Under the pieces are notes generated by a model. That model was not told the origin of the DNA, made no database searches, and worked only from the letters and a program-made list of their open reading frames with translations. From Schizochytrium sp. CCTCC M209059 (lineage: Eukaryota > Sar > Bigyra > Thraustochytrida > Thraustochytriidae), in contig KN805396.1 in the NCBI GenBank assembly GCA_000818945.1, forward strand, positions 124,001 through 188,000: DNA of 64,000 nucleotides, written 5' to 3'. Shown piece by piece: positions 20,511 to 30,132 of the stretch (its first letter is position 1; each line of letters starts with the position of its first letter). The translations under genes and the position numbers were made by a program.

Positions 20511-21198
20511 TGAAACAAATGTAAATTTCCACCACAATGAAAGTGCTCCGCAGCGACCATCTTCATTGTTCAATTTATGCTTGTTCTTCTTGGCTCTAGG
20601 CCTAGTTCTTCTTGCCAGTGGCTCTAGGCCAGTGACCCCTTCGAGCGCTGATACGGATATGGTCTTTCACCAAGAACTCTTTCAATAACTTGGTTTCTAA
20701 GCGGAGGGAGGAAAAGTGGGAGGAGAGTAGAGGGTCTTTGACACCCAAAACGAGCTGGCAGCCTATAACCATGGGGCGAGCGAGGAGGCCTCCCCTTTCG
20801 GTCACTCCACGCCGAGCGATCTCTTGTTGACCTCTTTGGTCTCTGCCTCTTTATTCTATTTTATCGGACTGCTTCTTTCTTTCCAGGCATCGGCGTCCAA
20901 ACAAACAAACAAACAAACAAACAAACAAAGCAACACAACAAACGAGATCCTCGGCCGCTTAGTCCCCGCACGCGGCAGCGGGAGACGCGGATCTGCGCGC
21001 GCGCGTGCGAGGAGGGAGAGCGGGACGGAAGGAGGGAGGGAGGGAGGGAGGGAGAGGCCGCGCAGCAGGCAGACGCGCAACCGCGCAGCCGCGCATACCA
21101 ACCATACCCGCCCTTAGGTGGGCTCGCACGCAGGCAGGCAGGCAGTCAGGCAGGGGGAGGGCCGACCCCGACGCCGACCCCGACGCCGACGCGCGAAG
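20511..21198. other. Intergenic between DsbA-like and PH-MAPK genes
   Basis: The 3' flank of the DsbA-like gene and the promoter side of the kinase gene. It holds (AAAC)n at 20899-20929, (GGGA)n at about 21032-21055 and (GGCA)n near 21131-21145. No further gene is seen. Confidence 0.5.
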
Positions 21199-22872
21199 AT
21201 GGCGCCGGCAGCCGGCGGCGAGGGCGGCGCCAGCGGCGGAGGCAGCACCGAGACGAGGTCGGAGCTGATGCAGGGCTTTTTGGAGAAGCGGAGCGTGACG
21301 CAGCGGTTCGGGAGGCATTCGTGGAAGAGACACTACTTTGTCCTCGACGACCAACGCAACCTCGCCTACTACGACGCCAACCGAGGCGTCCTTCGCGGCC
21401 AGGTAGTCCTCACGAGCGACTCCATGGTCAAGGAGCTCTCTGCCGGCAGTGAGCGGCCCCTTTGCATTGAGCTCAAGACCAAGTATGTCCGCATGGTCCT
21501 GGAGGCTGGCAGCGAGAGCGAGCGCAAGGCCTGGTTCAACAGCCTCAAATTAAACATCACCGCCGCAAGCAGACCGGTCAAGAAAACAAACAAAATAAAT
21601 CAGGTCAGTCGCGTCGCTCGTGAGATGCGCGTACCTCAAAACCTTGGCGAGACCGGACGCGGCACCCACACATTTCGCGCCGGCGGCAGTACCTTCGAGG
21701 TGGACACGCGATACACTCTCGTGGACGTCATCGGGCAGGGTGCTTACGGCATGGTCGTAGCCGCGAATGACTCCGTCACTGGTAATCAGGTGGCAATTAA
21801 GCGCATCCGCGGCGTTTTTGACAATATGATCGACGGAAAGCGCATCCTGCGCGAAGTCAAGCTCCTTCGTTTCCTCAGCCACAAGAACATTAGCCACATT
21901 ATCGACCTCATGCGCCCGGCCCCGGTCCCGGGTCAGCCCCTTTGGAAGTTTGACGACATCTACATTGTTCTTGACAAAATGGACACCGACCTGAACCGCG
22001 TCATTTACTCGAATCAAAAGCTTACGGACCAGCATATCCAGTTCCTCATGTTTCAGCTTCTCAGCGCCGTCCACTACTTGGCCACTGCCAACGTTATCCA
22101 TCGCGATCTCAAGCCTAGCAACATTCTCGTTAATTCCGCTTGCGAGCTTCGCGTGTGCGACTTTGGACTTGCGCGCGGAATGCACGCCGAAACGGAGGAT
22201 CTTACCATTTATGTAGTCACGCGATGGTACCGGGCCCCCGAGCTCATTCTCGCGTGCGACCACTACTCGAGCGCCATTGATATTTGGTCGGTCGGCTGCA
22301 TTTTTGCAGAACTCATCTCCCGTCGTCCCCTTTTTCCCGGTGAGGACTTTTTGCATCAGCTCAAACTCATTTGCGAAGTTCTCGGCAGCCCATCGAACGA
22401 GGAAATGGCATTCATGTCGGAAGGGTCGGCCAATCGCTACTTGCGCGAGCTCGAATTTCGCCCACGCAAGCCCTGGACTTCTGTGCAAGGCCTCGAGAAT
22501 GCGCCGCCCGCGGCTCTCGACCTTTTGAGCAAGATGCTTACCTTTTCGCCCAAAGACCGCATCACGGCCATGGATGCTCTCAAGCATCCGTACCTCAGCA
22601 CCTACCACCGGCAGCCTATCCGCGCCGCGCCGCGCCCCTTTGACCTCGAGTCCATTGAACACATGAATTTGTCTCGCAAGCAGCTGCGTCAGGCCATGAG
22701 CCAAGAGATCCAGCATTATCGTGGCCCTCAGGCCTATGCGGGCGGGCAGCAGCAACCCCAGCAACCCCAGCAATCGCGATCGCAGCCTCACGAGTCGCAG
22801 CTCCCGCGCCAACCGCAATCTAGCGGTCAGTCCTCGGTGCCTTCTATTCCCGAGCAGCACACTCGAGCATAA
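21199..22872 (+). CDS. MAP kinase with N-terminal PH domain and TIY loop
   Basis: A 557-residue protein. A pleckstrin-homology domain spans about residues 24-120 (MQGFLEKRS.. to ..RKAWFNSLKLNI, with the conserved tryptophan). The kinase domain covers about 172-468 and is of MAPK type: glycine loop IGQGAYGMV, lysine in VAIKRI, HRDLKPSN, DFG and the MAPK-type VTRWYRAPELI. The activation loop reads T336-I337-Y338 where MAPKs usually have TEY, TDY or TGY. A Gln/Pro-rich tail follows. The PH domain suggests recruitment to phosphoinositide membranes. The start ATG at 21199 gives MAPAAGGEGG; the frame upstream is GC-rich repeat DNA without ATG. Confidence 0.93.
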   Translation: MAPAAGGEGGASGGGSTETRSELMQGFLEKRSVTQRFGRHSWKRHYFVLDDQRNLAYYDANRGVLRGQVVLTSDSMVKELSAGSERPLCIELKTKYVRMVLEAGSESERKAWFNSLKLNITAASRPVKKTNKINQVSRVAREMRVPQNLGETGRGTHTFRAGGSTFEVDTRYTLVDVIGQGAYGMVVAANDSVTGNQVAIKRIRGVFDNMIDGKRILREVKLLRFLSHKNISHIIDLMRPAPVPGQPLWKFDDIYIVLDKMDTDLNRVIYSNQKLTDQHIQFLMFQLLSAVHYLATANVIHRDLKPSNILVNSACELRVCDFGLARGMHAETEDLTIYVVTRWYRAPELILACDHYSSAIDIWSVGCIFAELISRRPLFPGEDFLHQLKLICEVLGSPSNEEMAFMSEGSANRYLRELEFRPRKPWTSVQGLENAPPAALDLLSKMLTFSPKDRITAMDALKHPYLSTYHRQPIRAAPRPFDLESIEHMNLSRKQLRQAMSQEIQHYRGPQAYAGGQQQPQQPQQSRSQPHESQLPRQPQSSGQSSVPSIPEQHTRA

Positions 22873-22975
22873 CTTGGCAAGGCGGCAGTCGTACGCGTTG
22901 CACTGCACTTTACGGCACTGCACTAAGCCTTACACTGCATTGCACTGCTAAAGTGATCGTGTATCCATAATGGTT

Positions 22976-23016
22976 GATGGATGGATGGATGGATGGATGG
23001 ATGGATGGATGGATGG
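22976..23016. repeat. (ATGG)n tetranucleotide tract
   Basis: About ten perfect ATGG units directly downstream of the kinase gene. Confidence 0.95.
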
Positions 23017-23057
23017 GTTGAATAAATGATTGATCTTCTGTAGCTTTTGTTCTGTGA

Positions 23058-23111
<54 letters not shown>

Positions 23112-23112
23112 T
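23058..23112. repeat. (ATG)n trinucleotide tract
   Basis: About eighteen perfect ATG units between two convergent genes. Confidence 0.95.
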
Positions 23113-23225
23113 ATACATGGACTTTATCTTGAGATTTTTTTCTACTAGGCCTAATCGACTTTCTATGTGTGTGTGAGTGTTTTCATCTCACTCTCTTCGG
23201 TCGACATCGACGCCTTGGGCATCAA

Positions 23226-26200
23226 TCAATACGAAATCTGCCTCACCCGCTTGGTCGGTGTCGAGTACGACATATCTTTCGCGGGCGACTGATGCGCGCC
23301 CGCACGTGATTTTGCAGGCGAAGCGAACGATCCTGATGACGCGGGAGACAAGGCATCCGACATGACGCTGCGCGAGGGCAGTGGCGACGCCTCAATGACG
23401 CCCGGAGATCCAAAGAGACGTTTCTTGGATCGTCGTGGCGGCGTCTTCTTCTCTGGCGGGCTCTCAAACGCAGACTTTCTCGGAGTTGCGCCCACAATAC
23501 CGCCTTGCAATACGTTATCATTGATAACGAGACCAGGACTCGCCTCAATAGCAGTGTCGCGTGCATTACGCTTGCATGGTGTGGCGCCAACAATGCCATT
23601 ATCTTCGAAGGCGGGGCCTCGACTCCGCTTTTCGCCACGCTTCCCATCAGGGGTCGCCTCGATCGACCTTGTTGCGCGAGCAACGACTCCGCTTTCCTCA
23701 ATCATCCCGCGCTGCGGAGGCCGACGTCGACGAGGTGTCGATTTAGCTACTTGTCTGGAAGACGCTACAGTTGTCGTGGCCGTGACAAAGTCCGGGGCGA
23801 GCATTGGAATTGGTTTAGCTACGCGCGGTACGCGCCGCTGCTTCAAAAGACGAGCAGGGTTGCTCATCGCACCGGAAAAGTGGGTCAGCGCAAACCTTCG
23901 CTTCTGCACAGTGAGCTTGCCTGCGCTCACCAGATTTCTCTGAGACACCAAGTTTACTTTAAATGGGTTGGCGACATCACTTGAGTTGGCAACATCACTC
24001 GTGGCTCTTGGGAGAAGCTTGCTTCCTTGTTGTTGGATCTGCAAAGCTTCTGCTGATTCGACTACAGTCTTGGCTGCGCCGCGGACATCAGCGGCAATAG
24101 CGCAAGACGGATCTTGCTCGGTTGCGCCCGCATTCTCCGGACTCGTCACCTCTGCTCCTTCGTCGTCATTGCTGTCGGTCCCAAAGCCATCCTCGTCAGT
24201 CAAATCGAAATAAGCGCAAAGTTGCGCAATCGTAGCGGGAAGCTTTTCTCGGAAGGGGCCAAGAATAATTTCTTCCATGTTGACAGCGAAGCGTGTTCCA
24301 GAATCAAAGCGCGCCTCGGAAAGGTGTTTGCAAATCTGCTTCAGTTTCGATTTGGGAAGTGGGTCCTTCTTTGGCATACGCTTGGCATACCGAGTCAACA
24401 GCTGGACCACACTTGGGCAAAACGATGACGCTGCGCCCTCGTGCGTGTCCACATCTTTTCCCACAAGTGCTCTATTTTCAGTCATGTTCTCCTCGCACTG
24501 ACTCTGTTGTCCCTGGTGGTAGGAGGAGCTCAGAAGAGCGCTCGCGGTTGCAGCCATTGTTGCCGCAGCTGCGACTGTGTCTACTCGTTTGACAACAGGC
24601 CTTATTTTCTGAGGTGATGGGGCGGCCATAAAGTCTGCAAAGTTCCGTCGAAAGTCGAAAAGTGACGGTGCTGCGCCACCTGTGGAAGTCAATGGGCCCA
24701 GAACTGAATGTGCCGCAGGCAGACGCCCGAGAGTCAAGTCGTCCTGCAATATCTTGTACGTCTCGACGTTCGTGCGTGAGATCCAATCCAGGCTCTCTCC
24801 GAGTGATGGTTGTTCGGCAAGATCGAGCAGCTCGTTCACGAGAGAAGCCTCGCGGCTTGTCAAAAGACTCGCAAGCGCAAGATCGCCACTTTGCAAGGGG
24901 TCAACAACAATATGCAACCCAAGCGGTCCTGCACAGAGTAAAGACTTACCAGAGGCGCGAAGACCTGTCAAAAGACGTGCAAATGCCGGATTCTCGCTTC
25001 CGAGAAGCCAGGCTCGTCCATTGTAGTCTGCGCCACAAAGAGGCCCAGAGCAAGAATCGAATTGACCCACTGCATCGAGGTAGCCTTCGGAAGCGTTCTT
25101 GTCTTTCTCGTTGACACATGAAATGCCACCGGGGCCCGTCGATAACAACGCTCCATTGAGCCGGACCCCGCAAGTACCTGGTGTGCTGATCTTTCCCTCG
25201 CCAAGGAACTTTACATCAATGGAACCCACCGTTTCCGGCAAGATCAGCGGGCCTTCCCAGCCGCTGAGATCGCCTAAGATGGCTACACTCGGCGGCAATG
25301 CCGAAGGGGCTGTTGTTGAAAGTTGGGGCGACACGGGACGACTTCGGCGTTTCACACGCGCCGAAAGTGCCCACTGCACACGCAGGAACGCATCGAGGCC
25401 GACATTTGGTATCCCTGCGAGAGAAACAGCTGCCGCCGGAGCGCTCAAAGGGAACACGCAGCCTTCCACGCGACGCAGCGTCAGCTCAAATGCTCGCCGG
25501 CGAAACAACTCTTCCGCGGTCCCGTCTTTTGCGTCGAGCTTGGTGCTCGCGGCGGACTCGTGCGCAGCAGGTTCGACGCACGACGGACAAGACTTGTCAC
25601 CTTTGCTTTTTGTGCCAGAACAGCTCGTATCCACCCAGGCAAGTCGAACAGCGCGTGACCGGCGACACTTTTGCAAGAAGTCGAGAGCATTCGGCCGAAT
25701 GGCAAATTCGCGGTACGCTGTTGGGCATTGGGCAGGAGTCGGCGCGACAACGTATAGAAAGCTCGCAATGTGTTGGCCAGGGAGCTGAGACTCGGTATCA
25801 TCCCAGTTAAAATCGACCAGTATCTCTGCGACAGAGCTCTGGAAGATCGAAAGATAAGACGGCGAGCTTGAGCCAAGAGCTTGCGCACTGGCCGTAGCTG
25901 TGCGCTCGACGCTCGCGTCCTTTACGCGAGAGGCGTCCTTGCGCAGGGTCGCCAAGAGTTTAGAGCGCTGATCCTCGTCCCAGGAACGAAAGAATTGCGT
26001 GGAGCGCACGGGTTGACGCAGCGCACGATCAAGTTCACGAGGCGTGGATCCCGTGCTTTGCCGTGCATCATAAAGTCTGTACCCCCAAACGAGATTGCGC
26101 GAGCGTAGTTGATGACCCTCTTGCAAGAGGCAGAGCGATTCAAACAGAGCATCGGGGCCCCAGTTTGTAAGGCTCCATACATCGACCAGAAACACAACGC

Positions 26201-26546
26201 GTAGGTCCACATCGCTTGCCGAGGCTGCCAGTGGCCCTGAAGCGTGGGTCCCAGGCGTGACACGCTTGCCAAAGAGCGCCTGGAACTCGCTTCTGCTAGA
26301 TCCCCCGACCAAGAGCGCTCGAGATCGAGGCGCGTGGACTCTTTTCGAGCGTGTCTGAAGCGCGGCGGCTTTCTCCACCAGGTCGCGTCCTCTGCGTCTG
26401 CTCAAGCTCGACGTCTTTGTCGTTGACGTCGCACTCGGAGCCGATGGTTTGCGTCCCGGCTCTGCACGCATGTTGCTCGAATCCCCAGCCGCCGTCCGGT
26501 CTGCTCGGCCTGACCGCCGCGCGTTGTCGATTACCAGTCTACGCAT
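23226..26546 (-). CDS. Treslin/TICRR-like replication initiation protein
   Basis: A 1,106-residue protein. The N-terminal third resembles the animal Treslin N-terminus in order and spacing: a VWA-like strand VVFLVDVW, then LVWGYRLYDAR, ILVDFNWDD, SFLYVVAP, VRLAWVDTS and the later VAILGDLSGWEG. Treslin (Sld3 counterpart) loads Cdc45 at origins and is activated by CDK phosphorylation. In line with that, the basic C-terminal tail carries many CDK consensus sites, for example TPCKR, TPRKS, TPPRR, SPAKS, SPAKD and TPTKR. A helical segment near residues 740-800 is conserved-looking but unassigned. The match is from memory of the family, without an alignment, so another large nuclear CDK substrate remains possible. 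Confidence 0.6.
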   Translation of the reverse strand: MRRLVIDNARRSGRADRTAAGDSSNMRAEPGRKPSAPSATSTTKTSSLSRRRGRDLVEKAAALQTRSKRVHAPRSRALLVGGSSRSEFQALFGKRVTPGTHASGPLAASASDVDLRVVFLVDVWSLTNWGPDALFESLCLLQEGHQLRSRNLVWGYRLYDARQSTGSTPRELDRALRQPVRSTQFFRSWDEDQRSKLLATLRKDASRVKDASVERTATASAQALGSSSPSYLSIFQSSVAEILVDFNWDDTESQLPGQHIASFLYVVAPTPAQCPTAYREFAIRPNALDFLQKCRRSRAVRLAWVDTSCSGTKSKGDKSCPSCVEPAAHESAASTKLDAKDGTAEELFRRRAFELTLRRVEGCVFPLSAPAAAVSLAGIPNVGLDAFLRVQWALSARVKRRSRPVSPQLSTTAPSALPPSVAILGDLSGWEGPLILPETVGSIDVKFLGEGKISTPGTCGVRLNGALLSTGPGGISCVNEKDKNASEGYLDAVGQFDSCSGPLCGADYNGRAWLLGSENPAFARLLTGLRASGKSLLCAGPLGLHIVVDPLQSGDLALASLLTSREASLVNELLDLAEQPSLGESLDWISRTNVETYKILQDDLTLGRLPAAHSVLGPLTSTGGAAPSLFDFRRNFADFMAAPSPQKIRPVVKRVDTVAAAATMAATASALLSSSYHQGQQSQCEENMTENRALVGKDVDTHEGAASSFCPSVVQLLTRYAKRMPKKDPLPKSKLKQICKHLSEARFDSGTRFAVNMEEIILGPFREKLPATIAQLCAYFDLTDEDGFGTDSNDDEGAEVTSPENAGATEQDPSCAIAADVRGAAKTVVESAEALQIQQQGSKLLPRATSDVANSSDVANPFKVNLVSQRNLVSAGKLTVQKRRFALTHFSGAMSNPARLLKQRRVPRVAKPIPMLAPDFVTATTTVASSRQVAKSTPRRRRPPQRGMIEESGVVARATRSIEATPDGKRGEKRSRGPAFEDNGIVGATPCKRNARDTAIEASPGLVINDNVLQGGIVGATPRKSAFESPPEKKTPPRRSKKRLFGSPGVIEASPLPSRSVMSDALSPASSGSFASPAKSRAGAHQSPAKDMSYSTPTKRVRQISY

Positions 26547-27058
26547 TGCGCCCGATCACACGAGCGCCTTGTCGCGTCTTGATAGATGCGCCACGGTCGT
26601 TCGTTCGTTCGTTCGTTCGTTCGCGCACCAAAAACACTGTCTGCTGCGATGATCTCGGGCGCGGCCTCTCGAGCTCTCTGGTCAAAAACGGTGGTTAGGC
26701 TTTCCTTTTTTCTTTTTTCTTTTTTTAACGGTGTCCGTCTCGTCTTCTTTCTTTTTTCTTGTTACCGGGGTACGTACCGTGATAGTATGCACAGACAGAG
26801 ATAGAACGTAATACACGCGTACACGAGAGATGTGGTTCATGACATCCGTAAATGACGAGATCCTGACAAAGCCAGGCTAGCTTTATACTTCACTAATCAC
26901 CGGAGAAAGTTTTGGTAAAAAAAAGAAAAAAAAAAAGACCTAGAGGTCCACGACAAGTACGAATGGAGCAGCTTGCATGCAGCAAGCATTTGATACAAAA
27001 AGATTCTCAGTAATACGAGACGTAGCTCTAGTGCCAAAGCCGAGGCCTAATGAGCCTA
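26547..27058. other. Intergenic between two minus-strand genes
   Basis: The promoter side of the Treslin-like gene and the 3' flank of the peroxidase gene. It holds TTCG repeats at about 26600-26622 and T-rich stretches near 26700-26760. Confidence 0.5.
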
Positions 27059-29146
27059 CTAGTGTTGCGTTTCGCGCGTCCGATGATCCTTTTCTCTATC
27101 TCGATGACGATGATGGCTTCGTCCTGTACCCTTTGGCCGACGGCTCTTTCGCGATCGAGAGCGCGAATACTCTTCGTCCTCGTCCTCTTCATCCTCGCTT
27201 TGCATGTAAAAGTCAGACGAGTAGACATCCTTTGAAAAGTCGCTGGGCGCAAGCGTGCCCAAACGCGCTTCAACACGTTGACGACGCGGTTCGGCAAATT
27301 GCTTCTCCAGGTCAACCTCATTCGAAGAGACGCAGCAGAAATATACAGAAGTGACAAGCACAATAAAAACCCCAGTCATTGTGCTGCCGATGAGCGTCTT
27401 AGGAACGCTAATGGATGACGTCTGAAACGGCCCACGCAGGTCTTCTGTGACCTCGGAAGGAATCGCCGAGGCACTCGTCCTCGCCGAATTTGGGGCGGAA
27501 ATCCGCTCGCTCCGCACGAGCAAAATATCCCCCAAGACGCCAGCACTGATCTCTGTAGCAAAGGCACCTTGCAATATACGGAGAGTGGTATCGTCGTCGC
27601 GCAAGACCAATATCTGTCGCGCGTCATCGATTGGATCCAGGTACAGACTTGCCTGCACAATGACGCTTCCAGAACGAACTCCGTCGATCGAAATTCGCGA
27701 TGAATTCATGTCGAGAGCTTCGGCAAGGTTTGTAATGATCACGGAACGGAACGCCAAAGTGCTGTGGTACGATGACCTATACGTGTCGTCAATGAGGATC
27801 GTCAATTGCGTGTGGACATACGAGGAGTTATCGACAACCCCGCCTGAGCATTCTGCGGCCACGACACAAGGCTCGAGCAGCGAGTCCTCATAGCCAAGCT
27901 CGCCCATGTGAATGAATGCGGGTACAAGTGTCTTGTACCAGGCGACCATACCCGCAAGCTTGGTCGTGGAATTTCGCGTCGTGCCGCGCGCGCCACCTGC
28001 AAACTCCTCGACAAAGAGTCGAGACGAGAGCTCATCGTCAGCGAGGTTGTAAGCACATGCGAGAGACTCCGTGCACGTGTCAGGAAGAGCTGCGGTTGCG
28101 GGGTCGACTTGGTATACAAGGGATATATCCGTGTTCAGCATCATGAGCTCCACGCCATCGTCCGTATCTGACACCCACTGGAAGGTCGAAGAAGAGTCGT
28201 CGACGCCGAAATATGTCACTTCTCGCTCCCAATCCATATCAAGCAAATCGATGTAAAACTGGTTGTCGAGAACGTCATTGCGCTCCACCCAAATGCCGTC
28301 GTTTCCAGATCCATCCGGTGTCGCCGAACCCAGTGTGTGAGCGCCCACAATTGCCACAAGTTCTCGCAGACTCATGCCCATGCGCGTCACAAAAATTCCA
28401 AAAATATGGGCAAAGTCGCCGTTGGCGATTGGAAGACGATCGAACTCTACACTCGAGGTCGAGCCGTTCCAGAAACCTGAACCGTCGCAATTGGTCGAAT
28501 CGGATCTTCCAAATCGAAAATTTGTCGTCGCTGTTCCATTGTATGACTCCAACACAGTCGAGGTGATTTCCCCGTCCGCAATAGTGCGCGCAAAACCAAC
28601 ATCTGTTGCCACGAGACCGGCGTACTGCCAAAAATCAGCTCGTGAGAAATCGTCACGTTTTTCCATTGATGCATATATTGCGGACAGCGCCGCTGTGACA
28701 GGTCCAAGCCCACCGTTGCCGGGATCGTCCATCTCCAGACATCCATTCGGCTCGCCATCATCTGCAGTTGCCGAGTATGTTGCAGAGTCGTGAAAGAGCA
28801 ATCGCACGGCGCCACCGATCTTGCGTGCGAATTCAATCCCGTCGTAATTGTAAAAGAAATCAGTCAGCAGCGGGCGGACGACACCGCTCAGGTAGTCGGT
28901 GGACACGTCCGCGTCGCAGCTCGTGCACACGCGAAGGGCCCCAGTGCGAAGAGGAAAAATAGCGCTCACAAAGACTCCTAAAGCGCACGCCACAAGGCTC
29001 TTCAATGCCAAGCCTTTTCTGCGACCAGCGCGCGGCGTCCCTGTCCCGTGTGGCCGTCCTCGCGGTCGTCTCCGAGCTCGTCTGTGCGGTTTCAAGGGTC
29101 CTGGGCTTGGCGGCGGCGAAGGCGTCCCGGGCACCATTTCGGCCAT
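27059..29146 (-). CDS. Membrane-anchored class I-like haem peroxidase
   Basis: A 695-residue protein. After a proline/arginine-rich N-terminus, a hydrophobic segment (about 46-66) acts as signal anchor. The peroxidase domain follows: distal arginine and histidine in VRLLFHDSATY (R115, H119) and the proximal histidine in ELVAIVGAHTLG (H270), as in ascorbate, cytochrome c and lignin-type peroxidases. Many Asn-X-Ser/Thr sites suggest a secreted or lumenal domain. A region near 470-530 is reminiscent of an SEA-like fold, then a second membrane span (about 583-605) and a cytosolic tail rich in Arg, Ser, Glu and His. It probably reduces hydrogen peroxide at the cell surface or in an endomembrane compartment. 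Its electron donor is unknown. Confidence 0.85.
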   Translation of the reverse strand: MAEMVPGTPSPPPSPGPLKPHRRARRRPRGRPHGTGTPRAGRRKGLALKSLVACALGVFVSAIFPLRTGALRVCTSCDADVSTDYLSGVVRPLLTDFFYNYDGIEFARKIGGAVRLLFHDSATYSATADDGEPNGCLEMDDPGNGGLGPVTAALSAIYASMEKRDDFSRADFWQYAGLVATDVGFARTIADGEITSTVLESYNGTATTNFRFGRSDSTNCDGSGFWNGSTSSVEFDRLPIANGDFAHIFGIFVTRMGMSLRELVAIVGAHTLGSATPDGSGNDGIWVERNDVLDNQFYIDLLDMDWEREVTYFGVDDSSSTFQWVSDTDDGVELMMLNTDISLVYQVDPATAALPDTCTESLACAYNLADDELSSRLFVEEFAGGARGTTRNSTTKLAGMVAWYKTLVPAFIHMGELGYEDSLLEPCVVAAECSGGVVDNSSYVHTQLTILIDDTYRSSYHSTLAFRSVIITNLAEALDMNSSRISIDGVRSGSVIVQASLYLDPIDDARQILVLRDDDTTLRILQGAFATEISAGVLGDILLVRSERISAPNSARTSASAIPSEVTEDLRGPFQTSSISVPKTLIGSTMTGVFIVLVTSVYFCCVSSNEVDLEKQFAEPRRQRVEARLGTLAPSDFSKDVYSSDFYMQSEDEEDEDEEYSRSRSRKSRRPKGTGRSHHRHRDREKDHRTRETQH

Positions 29147-30132
29147 GACTTACAGCCCGGCGACGCAGGTGGCCGAGCAGACACGCCTCGATGGCGCAGC
29201 ACGCGCGGTTGCCCGCGGGCTACCTGCCTGCCTGCCTGCTTGCCTGTGCCTGCCTGCCTGCCTGCTCGCTAGGCGCGCTCTCCCCGCGCCGCTCCTGGTC
29301 TGCGAGCGCGAGCACGCAAGCCCCGCGCGGCGCCTTCTCGTCGGAACCGAGTTTACCTGCGGCTTGCGCCAGAGGTTCTAAACGTTACAAAGCTTCATTA
29401 TTTCCAGATCTTTTACGTTGCCCAAGTTACAGATGTTACATGGGACCGTTTCGATGATGGAAGGCCGTGGCGGCAGCCCCCATGGCACGGTGATTGACTG
29501 ACGTTCTCGCTCTCTTTTCCTGGTCACCGCCTTTTTTGGTCTTGAGCGTAGCATAGACTGGCGGCATTGGTGACCCGGCCGGCTCGCGCAGCGTTGTCTC
29601 TCTCAGAGAAAAGGCACGCCTACAAAGTGAGCAACAACATTCTGCAAGTTTGCAGGCAAGTTTGTAAGCAAGTTGGCAAGCAAGTTGGCAAGCAAGTTTG
29701 CAAAGCAGGCGAGCAATAGTCCAAGCAAGAAATAGTCCAAGCAAGTCAAGGTGGCCTAGCAAGCTAGCAAGCAGAACCGTCTGAGCAGGAAAGAGTATTA
29801 GAGAAAGGCGAAAGCATTTACTGTTGAATTTCTCCGCCAGCAAGAGTAACTTGTGACAAACAAGCTTTCAGCCTGCCCGCTGGCGCGTCGGCGTCTCTCC
29901 TGCGCAGGGCAGGTGCCGACCGATTGAGAGGACCGCATTTTGTAACCCTTTGACAATAAAGTCTGGGCGAAGGAGCGTAGAGAAGAGACCTCGGGACGAC
30001 CAGGAACCAAGCAACCTATCTCAACTTCACCTCGACTCCACGTTGACCAAACGCCCTTGCTCATTTCGCACATCGTGCAGACATTTCGGACGAGCACAAC
30101 GTAAGAAAGGTGAACTCGCAACCTAGGCCACA
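29147..30132. promoter_or_regulatory. Divergent intergenic region, peroxidase / CFAP54
   Basis: About 985 bp. It contains CCTG repeats near 29222-29270 and a degenerate tandem array of CAAGTTGG/CAAGTTTG units at about 29645-29707, read with AGCAAG links on either side. The sequence just before 30133 (AGGCCACAATGG) is a good start context for CFAP54. Confidence 0.5.
29645..29707. repeat. Degenerate GCAAGTTG tandem array
   Basis: Six to seven units of about 8-12 bp built from GCAAGTTTG or GCAAGTTGG, between the divergent peroxidase and CFAP54 genes. The related AGCAAG word continues to about 29775. Confidence 0.75.

Larger units (their letters stand above)
22873..23225. other. Convergent 3' region with microsatellites
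   Basis: The 3' flanks of the PH-MAPK and Treslin-like genes. It contains a degenerate CACTG pentamer stretch (22900-22950), (ATGG)n at 22976-23016 and (ATG)n at 23058-23112. An AATAAA polyadenylation-like signal lies near 23021. Confidence 0.6.

Noticed and set aside
21550..22923. Minus-strand frame of 457 codons across the MAP kinase gene
   Set aside because: Antisense shadow of a strongly supported kinase; no family match.
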